Shown here: positions 51,863 to 63,875 of the stretch, piece by piece | How positions within the stretch are numbered: the first letter of the stretch is position 1 | Layout: each line of letters begins with the position of its first letter | DNA from: Saxidomus purpurata | Taxonomy: Eukaryota; Mollusca; Bivalvia; Venerida; Veneridae | Direction of reading: 5' to 3' | Assembly: GCA_022818135.1 (NCBI GenBank) | Contig: JAFMSR010000010.1 | Coordinates: 10,354,451-10,418,450, forward strand | Length of the DNA stretch: 64,000 nt | The notes under the pieces: model-generated | Databases searched by the model: none | Seen by the model: the letters and a program-made list of their open reading frames with translations, nothing else | What the model was told of the DNA's origin: nothing | Made by a program: the position numbers and the translations under genes

Positions 51863-53025
51863 CTCATTGATACTAAAATAAATGACAAAGACAAAAGTAA
51901 CTTAGTTTATTTATTTACAGCAAACAAGTTTACAGTGCTACGCACAAACATCATTTTAAAACCTTAATACAGGTTCGAATCCCAGTTTATATTGTCACAG
52001 CAGATGATTATGCTTTTTATGCAGTACCATTCCTCTTAAAGTGTCTGAAAGTAGCAGTCATAAGTCAAAAGTCAAAAGTTGAAAGTCATAACTTAAAAGT
52101 CAAAAACACCCGTAAGTCGAAACTCAAAAGTGGCCCTCCAAGGCTTCCATAGATATCCGATGTAACTAACTCGAATAACACAATGTGATCCAAAGAAAGT
52201 AGGATTTTTCTTTGCTCAAATTGACTGAATTATAGATTTTTTAACCTGATCACGACATTCAATATGGTGACTGGGAACGCTCACAGGTTTATCACTTTGA
52301 TTTGCATGTTCAAGTAGCTTAAAGAAATTGGTCTGCTATCTTTAAAACAATAAATAACTTGCGGTATACAATTTCAATGTACCTCGCCAATACACAATAT
52401 CTAAACTACAAGAATTCAAAATACAACATAAATAGTCTGAAAACCTTTCTCGCATATAATTACAAATCATTCGTTTGACTGCTTTTGCAGCTCAGACAGT
52501 ATGGGTGGACAAGACAGTAGACATAATATCGAGCAAGAACTTAGGAAACTTTGAAAACACAATTGGTGTAACACACTTTATTCAAACTGTAAAAACCCAT
52601 ATTCCATGTAATATATCATTTTTATTATTATTTATGATTTCATTAATAGAGACTATTTAAATGTGTTTGCAAAAATACAAGCTGACAAGGCAATAATTCT
52701 ACGTAACCTTACACATTTAAAAACATTTCCTAAAGCTAGTTATGCAAGATGAGACAGCATATGAAAGGTTGGATCATTAACCAGTTGCCATTTTTAAAAT
52801 GATATCAGATTATATAACCTTTCCCTAATTGATTGTTTACGCGTTAACGAGGCTCCAAAAAAGCAGAAGCAGCTCTCCCTACAGCTTTGAAGGTTTTGCG
52901 GCGCCTAATTCTGCATTTATTTCCAAGCGCATATTACTAAGTCCAAAATCATTTTGTCTTTCATTGAAACACTTGCTGGTAAAACTATCATACTATTTCA
53001 ACTATTTATTGTGAATTTATTAAAA

Positions 53026-56000
53026 ATGGAATCCGAGAAAAAGAGAACCCTTCTGGAAATATTAAAGGAACTTGCGGAGACAAGCGCTTTGCACGGGATC
53101 CCGAAGATAGCATCTTCCAGGCAACTTGCAGTGAAAATATTTTGGTGTATTCTCGTTTTAACCGCCGTGGGAGTTATGACGTTTCAGCTCGTGGAATTAT
53201 TTCAGTAAGTTATTACAACGATACGTTTACTGTAACTTAATACAAAGACTGTCTCTAAGTAAGCGCCCATTATTTTTGCTATTTAGGTTAAGTAAGTAAG
53301 TAAGCGGCATCGTATTGCTTTTTAGGTTCAGGGACTTCTAGTGTACTTTCTTTGAGCAAAGCAGTCTTGAATTTTTCGTCTTAACAAGTACCATGGTATA
53401 TAGCTAAAACAACTTCAGCGTACCCTGTTTATATGCTTGACAGAACGGGTACGCTGAAGCTTACTCCGTAGGGAAATCGTACCAATAATCGTGCCAGGAA
53501 TCTGACACGCTCGCATTTCAGTATTTCATGAGCAATAAGTGAAAACAATAAATAATTTTATTAATCAGACCATAATCTTTTAATTTGCCAAATTTGAATA
53601 TCAAATTTTATCTATTTAACGTAAAGCTTTACGAAAGTTTCGAACAGGTCAGAATTTTCACCAATTGGCCGCCATCTTGCCGATTTGACAATTATCACGT
53701 GACCATTCCCAAGAACCTTTGGAAAGGGATCTCTGGGGGATATCGCCGAAGGTTCCGATTGAGGTCACGGGGACAGTTTATTTATTTACATGACCACGTG
53801 CGTTTTGGCGCGAACACTTTCAAGGTCTGTTCCGCGTCGAAAATAAAGTAAATTTCTTTTGAAATAAAAAAACATAGTGGTAAATGCTATTGTATATTTA
53901 CATTTGTTCTTTATATCATCTTAACACTAAACAAAAGGAAAATATCAAGCGTTCTGAACTACATGAAAAATGAGTGCGATTGCATCACACGAGATCTCGC
54001 GAGAGCAGGCATTTGGAAAGTCAACACAATGATGTAGGTTTGAAAAATCGATGTTTTTGTAGTCAACTTTGGTTGTAGAACACCGTAAATGGTTTGAAAA
54101 GATAAATTTATAAATATATGACCCAAACATGATCATATTTCCCTACTTAACGTACATTAGATGAAAATTTGCATGATCTGTTATTCTGGTAAGGATTCGT
54201 AGTAGGGCTGATCCAAAACTCTAAAGCCGCAGCTGACGAAAAACAAAATATAAAAATAGCGGCATTTAGAGTTTTGGAAGCCAGAACTACATGGTATACT
54301 GAATTGTTAAGAGGAGTCATTGTAAATAATCTGAGGTGACACATTGTGTACATTGACTTAGCTTACTCCAATAGCGCAGGACAAAATTTAATATCAACTT
54401 TCGGGGTATATGTTGATTTTAAAAAGATCATATATCAAACTTTGTTCGACTTTCACAAAAAAGATACATGTATCACATTCTGAAATGTGTTTGTGATATG
54501 CTCTCTCGATGACATGTATTGTTGGTTCATTTAGTCTTTACGTCCATAAACACCAGCCAGTTAATTAGAATGTAATGTCCGAGTCATAACAAAATAAATG
54601 TGGCGGCATAAATTTTTAGTGTAAGTTCAAGAAATGCAACTTTTAAAACAGTCTTTCATTTCTAGTTGGATGTCACCTCGGATCATATTATGATTGATTA
54701 AACTTATTTCAGAAACTGGCAAATATAGTTCCGCTTTCAAGAAGTATTAAATGTATATATTTGTTTGAAACATTCCACAGACAACGGTATTTTTATATTC
54801 CATTATAAAATAGAAAATAAAGTAATTCCTGAAATTCAATGAAAATGAGACATTTCTTTGATTCTGCCTTTTCTATTAACTTTTTACACAATTTACTACT
54901 TCTTCAAGTTAGTTAGCTGATTATGTCATACTTATATTTCAGGACATTCTTCTCGAATCCAGTCCAGACTACGGTCTCTCTTGACTTCAGTACACTTCAG
55001 TTCCCGGCGATCACTGTTTGTAACATGAACCCTGTCAGAAAATCTAAGCTAGACAAGTCACCGAATCTGATGAATCAATTATTTCCTACGGTATAGAAAC
55101 TAGTTACATGTATATGGCCTTACACATAGACGGAAATGTGAAATAAGTAACATAACATCTCACTTGTTGTCGGAAGATGTTAGGGCATCTTAGTAATCTT
55201 TTGTAGAAATACCGCCTTGACTCATATGTAGGGTGACACCTAGATTTCGTACACAAAGAAGTAGAAGAAGCTGATACTCGATTCACTTAATTTCAGTGTC
55301 CAGTTGATTTGTGTTTAATGAATGTTGCACAAAGTTTGATTTAGACATTAATGAAGCTGAATGAAATTTATTGCAAGTTTCACTGGCCTCAGTCTTTTTC
55401 CACGAAGAAAACTTATTTTAGTTCATTTTAGTAGGTTAGTATTATACTATCCCAGTATGACATCATCAGCAATTGTCTCCAAAATTCATTATTATTATGG
55501 ATTAATCATCAGATGCTCCAGTTAGCATGATTCAAAAATATCCATACAAAAGTAGTCAAACACGGAATATGCCCGAAGAGATGTAGAGATTAATAAGTAG
55601 TTGTTTCGGTATTTTTGTTGTTTTCTCAATCATGACCTCAACGAAATATTTTGTACTTTTTTATACCGATTGTAGAGTTGGCGTCATAATAAGGTTAAAA
55701 AATAGTTCCAGCGATTTGCGTGAGAAATAATAATGTTTTACTGAGGAATCGTTGTGCACAATTTTGCCCTTTGTGATTAGTAAGAGTTGCAGGGTAACTT
55801 TGTATATAATTGATACGGAAAAGAATATTCAGGTGGATGAGATTTATCGCCCAGTTACATATATAGTCATTTGTAATGTAAAATTATACTAGCAGTTATT
55901 TTTATACTAGTATGTTAAATTTAAATGAAATAGTATGTGTCATTGCGAGATTCAATTAGAAGAATCTTAAATGAAAGTAGGGAACTCTCTGGAGAACTCT

Positions 56001-59000
56001 TTCCTTTTTCAGAAAAAAAGAGATTCATCAGATTCATCTACGCAAAATCGCCTTAAAAGGGACCTGCTTGATGTGTTAAAGCCAATTAGCACCCTTTTGA
56101 ACAATTCAGACTTCGACGTAAGGTAACAAAAGTATTTTCTTTTGCCAATTTGCCAAAATAATGTTTGCCAAATATTATCTTCCTCTTGCATGTATAAGTT
56201 GGAATTGAATATCTCATGGTTGGTTAAGTTTAAACTGATTTATTTTAGCTCGATTGTGAAGAAAGCTTGAAGCTTATAAAGCCACTATCGAGTCCGCGTC
56301 TTGGAAAAACAGTACTGGTGTCATATGAGGAGGTGCGGTCGTGACCCCAGTGTTGTAGTTAGGTTAAAAAATCATACTGATGTACTAGATCTAACTTAAA
56401 TGCAACAAAGTATAAAAAGTAAAAACCAGTGCTTAACATTTTTTTTCATATTAGTCCTAATATTCAAGTCAAATTTTCGAGACTGACTGTAGCCTTATTG
56501 AAGCTTACTCAAATGAAAAGATCTCTTATGCGTAGTGCAATGGCGATGTAAGAAAAAATCATTTCATCAAACAGAAAATGTGCCAGTGCAACAATTCTAA
56601 TCTAGGTTATTACATTTTGGCAACGGTTTGGGTTTTTGTTACTAATTCTTTCTTTAATTTAATCATTGTTTTGGAATTTTTCTTTTTATGCCCCCGAAGG
56701 GTGGCATATTAAAATCGCACCGTCCGTCTGTCCGTCTGTCTGTACGTCCTCACTTACAATTCGTGTCCGGATTGTAACTTTGTCATGCATTGAATAATTT
56801 TAAAATGACTTGGCACTAATGTCTAGCACATAAAGACGACGTGTCGCGTGCAAGACCCACGTCCCTACCTCAAAGGTCAAGGTCACACTTAGAGTTTGAA
56901 GGTAATGGAATCCTCTATATATGCACACAGTTTAGTCCGGACTGTTACTTTGTCATGCATTGAAGGATTTTAAAATAACTTGGCACAGATGTCTAGCACA
57001 TCAAGACGACGTGTCACGTGCAAGACCCGCATCCCTTCCTTAAAGGTCAAGGTCACACTTAGAGTTTGAAGGTAATGAAATTCTGTATGCATGGTAACTC
57101 TGTCATACATGGAAGGATTTTAAAATTACATAGCACATTTATTGAGCACATGGAGAGGACACAGATTGTGAGACACCTCTTTCGGGGACATTCGTCACTT
57201 GTGAGGGACAGCTCTTGTTTTTTTTGTATAAGTAATGATTCAAATAGCAATTCTAATTGGCAATTTAATGGAATATATGCTTTTAACGTAGCATTGTAAG
57301 TTAAAAGCCAAAAGTACAATAAAAGAGCTGACTAGAATTTTAAAGATTTAAGTCTTTGTCATATATGTTTATTACATAATCCTAAGCATATTTAAATGCT
57401 ATATACTATTTTAGCATAATTGACATTGGCAAAGAAGTGACATCTGACGACAAAACAAGAAAAATACTTGCATCATATAATGTAAGTACACTAGAAGAAT
57501 TCAAGGAATTATTTGGTAACGGTTCTGCGAAAACAAGTGGAACTAGTTCCGTAATACGACATGTCAGCGGATCGGTGGTATATACCCACAACTCTAGCCA
57601 TCCGGAAACGATTGATAAATCTTTTCAGGAAACTTGGATAGAATCTGAAACGTATAATCTTACACGGCATGAAAAGAATACCACAACGTTTGGCCCAGGC
57701 TACGTAAATGTTGACTTAACTGAAATCGCTCCAGTTACTGATTCTGACTCGACTGATGAGCCATTACCTGTTTCTGAAATACACCCACCTGAAGACCCGT
57801 TAAATATTTCTGAAACATACACGGCACAGGACATATTTAATGTTTCTGATATAAACACAACTGAAGATCCATATAATATTTCTGAAACGACTGAAGATCC
57901 ATATAATATTTCTGAAATCTTCACGACTGAAGATCCATGGTTTGGCGATATATACGAAAGCTTTGACTGGGATATTTTTCATGATACCGAGGCGAACTAT
58001 AGTGTTAATTATACTACAAGTGAATTCGAAGTTTCAATGGAATTAGTTGAACACTTTAATGACCCGAAGGATAAGTGGGAACAGGTGAAAACGGGATTCA
58101 AGACAACGTTCAGAAGTGTTGATATGTAAGTTGTTTAAATAAATTCTGTCTCTACAATCAGATAAGTGCAAATATAGTAATTATAGGACGTTATGTATCA
58201 AACACTTGGTAAACATACCTAGATCTACGCATTAAAACAATTAACGTTAAACTGGCTTCAAAAAGTCGTCAAAGTGTAACTGGACCATTTTCTTAACCGT
58301 AATCCCATGCAACAATTTCTTCAGGTCGTTCATCGACTCTACATTTTGCTAAGGTCGTATACATATACAGTGAAGGTGACTGTCAAACGATTTGTAAACG
58401 AAATATGTAATACTGGTATTATTTTTCTTTTCACCTAGAGAAGAACGAAAGTATATAGGACATCAGTTGACAGATTTTGTACAATACGCATCGTTTGCGA
58501 AAAGGCAGCAGGACATTCCGTAAGTACTTCTGTATTTCTGCTGGACCACGCGTATGCTGGTAATTACATGTACATTTGTATTTGAAAAAAAAAGACATAA
58601 GGTAGACGTCACATATAGATATATGGATTTGTCTAAATGAAAGCCTTAGAAAATTAAAATCATCAGGACATGTAAGCAAGCACGATGCAGTTTAAACTGA
58701 ATCTGTTTCGTAGTTTTAAACGTGGATAAATATTTTTCAAAGTTTGATCATTAATGTGTGTTGCGTGTTTTGTTTTTTTTTTTGCATTTAAAATCGACCT
58801 ATTTAACAGTTTTAACGTTGAACGGACAAAGTAATCGGTACAACAAAGTTCATTGGCATTCCAGATCGAAATATTTTACGAAATTATTGCAGCCTTATTT
58901 TTGCAATGGGTATTCTGATAAGAGACAACCTATTGGTTCATTACAAATGGAATATCGCAAAATAATGGAAAATGTATAGAGAAAGCACAAATCCATTTGA

Positions 59001-62000
59001 TCTATTGTAATAAATGCTTGCTATCTTTTAGTACATATTTTGAACAATTCACCACATCAGAATTTGGGAACTGTTATACACTGGACAATGCGAAATTCAA
59101 ATCCTGGAGAAGTGGTCCGGAAAATGGTAAATATCCATGGGTGTTGTTTAATCTTGAACTAAAGTAATGTATATACAATTTGCTTGTAACATTCTAAAAC
59201 ATTATCTGGGCTATTTGCACTTGTTCATTTTTGTTTTAGATTTTCAAATGCAATTAAATTTTTCATTTTCTATAGTTGTTATATATAACGCAGGACCTCA
59301 CATGCTTATCAGGAAAAACAACTTGAAAAATAAGCCACTTGTGTTTTTTGTAACTGTTAAGTAACTTTATATTGTTGTTTTATAGGAATACAACTGACAT
59401 TGAATCTTGAAGTAGACGAGTATGTAGAGAGCTTTTCATCGGGGTATGGAGTTCGAATTGTGTTCCACCAGCCAGGAACATTTCCAATGCCTGCAGAAGA
59501 AGGTTTAACAATTAACCCCGGATATGAAACCAGTATAGGTCTAAGGGCGGTACGTTGCTTGAATTCATTTCCAGATTACATTATACTGTTTAAGCATGGT
59601 CGTTTCCTTTACAAGTTGTACAGTTGCACACGATTGTATCCTTTGATAAGATCAATACTCGGCTCATCTACACACAGAATTGATTAAAATGAGCATTCAT
59701 TAACAAAAGAGGGAAATGCAGAATCTCTGAAATACCGACGTTAACACCAGACAACTTAGATCAACTATACTTCCGCTAAGTTTATGGCGGTCATATGAAA
59801 TATTTACTGTCCAAAGATGACAAGTCAAATGTTTGAACGCCGCCAAATGTAGTGGGCGATAATTAGTAATGTTGGATTTAATGTATGGTGATTAACCAAA
59901 CTAATCTTTGTCACTGTAATTATGTATAAGGCTGACCATTTGTTAATGTTTAATGCTAAAAAAAGATGATTCTAGGTCAAAATCTATATGGCATGTTTCC
60001 TCTGCAATAAACCGCTACATTTTGAGTACAAATCATTGAACATAGTATTTTTGTGTTCATTTTACCCAACGTCTAGAGGATTCTAACATGGCATAAATTG
60101 GATGACTTGGGGCAATTATATTATCTTGGGATCCGAAAGAAAAATTATGTCCAAGTATAAATTAATTAATGTTCCGAACCATTTAAAATAAATGACTTTA
60201 ATTCCACTGTCGGCGAGTTTTCGATCTCTGATCTCCGCGTGCCAAGTGAGGCATCATTCCAGCGCTATTGAGGCATCGATTTTCTATAGCCGTTACTAAT
60301 ATTTTTCGTAACCATACAGACGTTTGTTTCGGAATGGCGGTACAACTTTATGTAAATTCGAACCAATTTACTATAAAGGCAATTTAAATAAGAACTGGAC
60401 ACATCATTAAAGCTTGGTATTTCTTAAAGTATATTCAAATATATGTTAGAAAAAAATTCTGAAAGTCCGCGTATAAAAGTATCATCAGGCAGCACCTTGG
60501 AATAGCATCTTTACAGTCGTTCGTGGAGTCATTTGTTTAAAATCGGCTAGTTCCGTAGCACGCAAATTTAGACTCGGCTTTTCCGTGAAAATTTAGCTTT
60601 CCGATCTCAAATTTCAAAAGACCGCTTGTTACAAATAAGACTGTTGTGAAATCATTCACAGTCTAAAGGTAGTTACGTCACCCCATGGAAATTTTGCTTT
60701 TTGCAATCCAATACACGCACCGCCTCCTGGCGGCGCGTAATAATACAATACTAGTAGTGGAAAAAACGTTAACTACACTCTAGGTGTATGAATTGCTGTA
60801 GTAATTGGATACTATCATGTAATTACAAATGTAATTATGAATCAGAAAATTAAATTAACAAACTATTCAGATCCTTATACCCTATGACAGCTAAAACTTA
60901 CCTGACCGATGCAATGAACATATTTATACCATCAGATAAGATTGATTGATAATTTTACGCACCCACTCCTGTGTACCATATATTTTAAACTGTAGGAAAG
61001 ACCACTTACTCCAAAACTACTGAAATATAGGTCGAATACGATGTAATAACATTTCTTTTTTCATTTCACGTGCATAACTGAGGGTACCAGGTATGATATT
61101 ATTTTTACTAGATTAATGTGACCAGGCTTGGAGGGGCATATGGACATTGCACAGTCCGTGGCAGTGAGTGGTTCAAAAGAAAGTACAATGTAACGTACAG
61201 TACAACGGTAAATATTGTCAATAAATTTACCAATTTGACAGCCTTATTTAATGGTTTAGAATTTGTACTAAAAGAGAATTTAAAAGATGACAACGGTCAT
61301 TCAACTGCATTTATATCTATTGAGTCATTCTACAGTGAAATATGGTCCCCTGACAGGATTGTCTTGGCTGTACTAGCTTTGTCGTAAACAATCTATGTCT
61401 ATATAGTAACTACGTCATACAGTAGTAACTACGATTATCAATTTGACAAAATAGAGAAAGTCAACACACCGATATTCAAGTCGTATAAAAGTTGTTACCC
61501 TTGAACAGTCGTGGATTTACTACTAAATGGGTTGTCTCTCTTCCACTTCCTCTAGTTACTACTTTATAGAAGCATTATTAGTTTTAATTCAGGCCTGCTT
61601 GGAGTTCTGCCGCATAGAAAATATCATCAGCCGATGCAAATGCACACCTATCGACGCACCGGACATAGATTTTGGAGTAAAAAGGCCTGTGTGCAAAGCT
61701 AAAAGTGAGTATTGCACTGTTAATACCTCTCAGAGCCATACCTATGCGTAAAGCTTAAAGTGAGTATTGCACTGTTAATACCTCTCAGAGCCATACCTAT
61801 GCGTAAAGCTAAAAGTGAGTATTGCACTGTTAATACCTCTCAGAGCCATACCTATGCGTAAAGCTTAAAGTGAGTATTGCACTGTTAATACCTCTCAGAG
61901 CCATACCTGGAAAGCTAAAAGTGAGAGCACTTAAACCTCTCAGAGCCATACCGTGCGCAAAGCTTAAAGTGAGTATGCACTAATACCTCCAAGCCAACCT

Positions 62001-62647
62001 GTGCGCAAAGCTTAAAGTGAAGACGTTAATACCTCTCAGAGCCATACCTATGCGCAAAGCTAAAAGTGAGTATTGCACTGTTAATACCTCTCAGAGCCAT
62101 ACCTATGCGTAAAGCTTAAAGTGAGTATTGCACTGTTAATACCTCTCAGAGCCATACAGTCGTGGCCGTATCGGTATCAAGAACATTCTCTGTTTGATTA
62201 TAAAACGTTTGCATGAATTCTAAACAATACGCAATTTAGTTATTTACAAAAACTAAACAACAACAAAACAACGGAATCCACTTAAAACATTTACACTGTC
62301 CGCAGCAAATAGACCTGATAGGTCTTGATGAGCCTGCACATCCATACAGATAGATCCTAACCTGAAGTCTTTGCTCTCCAGTTGATACATTTTTAGTAGC
62401 CACTCTTTCGAACAATGATAGCAACCATCCCCCACCCCCTCACCCCAATTTTTAAAATTTTCGAATAGTATTTCATAGAAAAGTCCGTTTTTTAAATCTA
62501 GCAGGGTGAGGGTTGATAATCACATGCATTCACAGTTTTTGGATCGTCAAGAAAACTAAGTTTTCTTTCAGATGAGCTTTGTGCATTCGAAGTTGAGCTG
62601 ATGTTCGAAGAGGGTACTCTCCAATGTGATTGCATTAACCCGTGCAC
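53026..62647 (+). CDS. DEG/ENaC-type sodium channel, 3' end outside window
   Basis: Plasma-membrane cation channel subunit, amiloride-sensitive or peptide-gated by family. Ten exons: 53026-53204, 54943-55090, 56013-56122, 57415-58125, 58439-58519, 59032-59126, 59386-59549, 61112-61207, 61593-61704 and 62572-62647 (or 62651). All keep frame; about 590 residues are visible. The N-terminus has the conserved His-Gly gating motif (L-H-G-I-P, 22-26), followed by TM1 (about 37-58). L-Q-F-P-A-I-T-V-C-N-M-N-P, I-G-H-Q-L, E-F-G-N-C-Y-T-L-D-N and P-G-Y-E-T-S are standard extracellular motifs. A-C-L-E-F-C-R with C-K-C and the cysteine-rich Q-C-D-C-I-N-P-C follow. TM2 and its selectivity filter must lie beyond the window. 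Exon 4 (237 codons) is unusual: no cysteine, acidic, 11 N-glycosylation sequons and N-I-S-E repeats. The exact subfamily (ASIC-, FaNaC- or degenerin-like) cannot be fixed without TM2. Confidence 0.93.
53412..53459. repeat. Short inverted repeat in channel intron 1
   Basis: 'cttcagcgtaccctgtt' against 'aacgggtacgctgaag', one base of slippage; forms a 16 bp stem with a 15 base loop. Confidence 0.6.
54213..54277. repeat. Short inverted repeat in channel intron 1
   Basis: 'ccaaaactctaaagccgc' pairs with 'gcggcatttagagttttgg', with one unpaired base. Hairpin-like MITE remnant. Confidence 0.55.
56240..56355 (-). mobile_element. 5'-truncated SINE in channel intron 3
   Basis: Reverse complement matches the SINE at 8223-8421 from 'cacgaccg' to the 'aatcgagctaaaataaa' tail. 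The tRNA-like head is missing. Confidence 0.8.
56690..57215 (+). repeat. Dispersed repeat family E in channel intron 3
   Basis: Starts 'tatgcccccgaagggtggcatatt' and a gtccgtctgtccgtctgtc block. Then come two and a half units of about 185 bp with 'gtccggattgtaactttgtcatgcattga...aaaggtcaaggtcacacttagagtttgaaggtaatg'. Ends 'gagggacagctcttgtt'. Confidence 0.75.
59550..61111 (+). other. Channel intron 7, no recognised element
   Basis: 1.56 kb without exon signals that fit the channel frame. 60700-60740 has a GC-rich 'cgcaccgcctcctggcggcgcg' palindrome-like patch. Confidence 0.4.
61690..62160 (+). repeat. 55 bp minisatellite copied from an exon 9 splice donor
   Basis: Nine units of 'aaagct(a/t)aaagtgagtattgcactgttaatacctctcagagccatacctatgcgt' start at 61695, 61750, 61805, 61860, 61911, 61959, 62007, 62056 and 62111. 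The first unit contains the last codons of channel exon 9 and its GTGAGT donor (61705). Middle units are shortened to 48-51 bp. Confidence 0.9.
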
Positions 62648-62814
62648 GTACGTAAACGAGTAATTTTATTAAAACTGGAATATACAATGTTTTTTATAGG
62701 TATCAATATCAATGTTTTTTTCCCCAATGCCCTGTGGTTGTATGCAGTAACACAAGAATAAATGGAAACCCTCGATTTATTTCTGTCATTTTTTATCGCC
62801 ATGAGTACTATTTT

Positions 62815-63063
62815 TGTGTCGCCCTTTCGGAGAAAAGGCGATACATAGGGATCGCTTTGTCGGTCCGTCCGTCCGTCACACAAACTTAACGTTGGCTATA
62901 ACTTTGCCATTTCTTCAGATTTCTTCATCAAACTTTACAATTGTATTGCTTATGACAAAAGGGTCGTGATGCCGCCAAATTTTGTAGGTCAAGGTCATAT
63001 TTGACAGAATTATGCCCCTTTTTATACTTAGATTTTGTCAGAAAACTATAACTTGGCTAAACG

Positions 63064-63105
<42 letters not shown>

Positions 63106-63569
63106 GGGGGGGGGGAGAGGGGGGGGGGGGGGGGAAAATTTTTTGGGGGGGGGGGATTTTTTTGAAAAATTTTTCCTTTTTTTTTTTTATTTTTGTTTAA
63201 TTTGCCATTTCTTAAGATTTCTTTATCAAACTTTCAAATTGTATTGCTTATGTCAAAAGGGTTGTGATGCTGCCAAATTTTGTAGGTCAAGGTCTTATTT
63301 GACAGAGTTGTGCCCCTTTTTGTCCTTAGATTTTGTCACGAAAGCTTAATGTTGGCTATATCTTTGCCATTTCTTAAGATTTCTTCATCAAACTTTCAAA
63401 TTGTATTGCTTATGACATAAGGGTCATGATGCCGCCAAAGTTTGTTGGCCAAGGTCATATTTGACAGAGTTATGCCCATTTTTGTACTTATATTTTGTCA
63501 CAAAATTATTGGTTATTCTGACAAAGCGTAAGAGGGCGACACAAGTGTTCTACTGAACACCCATCTAGT
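62815..63569 (+). mobile_element. Family D element, second copy, with homopolymer damage
   Basis: Same ends as 19335-19965: 'gtgtcgccctttcggagaaaaggcgatac' and 'agggcgacacaagtg...aacacccatctag', so the TIRs read TGTGTCGCCCT/AGGGCGACACA. Contains three to four 'acttaacgttggctata...' units, interrupted by the poly-T/poly-G block at 63067-63185. Confidence 0.8.
63067..63185. other. Homopolymer block, likely sequence or assembly error
   Basis: About 40 T, then G-runs, A/T-runs, G-runs and T-runs, replacing part of a repeat unit that is intact in the neighbouring units. Same pattern as 49300-49430. Confidence 0.8.
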
Positions 63570-63875
63570 ATATTATATTACATTTCCAACATTGATACAT
63601 AAAAATATATGTGTTTTCCGCAAAACATCGCCGACAAATCCGTCATTACGGATGAAGCACTTGTAAAATTCTGATTCATTATCATCATAGTACTACTTTT
63701 TGCAAGGGTGTTTCACTTTGGTCCAAGAGACAATTCTTGCATATCCACGACATTATATAACGTCGCTTATAATTGGATCCTTGCGTCATGTTTATGCAAT
63801 AACGTCAAATAAATGACATCGCATACAACCCTATTTTCGCTAATTGGAGTTTTCACTTCTATTCTTAAACGTTAT

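Larger units (their letters stand above)
50844..52157. mobile_element. 1.3 kb element with 51 bp TIRs and TGACTTA-type minisatellite
   Basis: 'gatatctatggaagccttgg...' at 50844-50894 is inverted at 52107-52157 with one mismatch in 51 bp. Subterminal sequence on both sides is a degenerate 'acttttgactt(at)' array (50905-50945 and 51118-51265; inverted at 52045-52105). Inside are telomere-like CCCTAA repeats (51287-51309), a hairpin-rich stretch (cggtcctcactgaggacc), a LINE-like 3' end with an (ATT)n tail (about 51600-51746) and a GC-rich block. No transposase ORF. Confidence 0.82.

Noticed and set aside
52954..53025. An upstream start for the channel adding 24 residues
   Set aside because: The upstream ATG is in frame, but the extra segment is hydrophobic and unlike the short charged N-terminus expected before the His-Gly motif. 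The ATG at 53026 gives M-E-S-E-K-K-R, which fits better.
57437..58129. A separate 230-codon gene
   Set aside because: It is exon 4 of the DEG/ENaC channel: it opens after an acceptor at 57414, closes at a GTAAGT donor at 58126, and has no own start codon.
61690..62160. CRISPR array or other repeat-spacer system
   Set aside because: Units are contiguous with no unique spacers, and the host is an animal. The arrays at 5.7, 19.4, 32 and 39.5 kb were rejected for the same reason.
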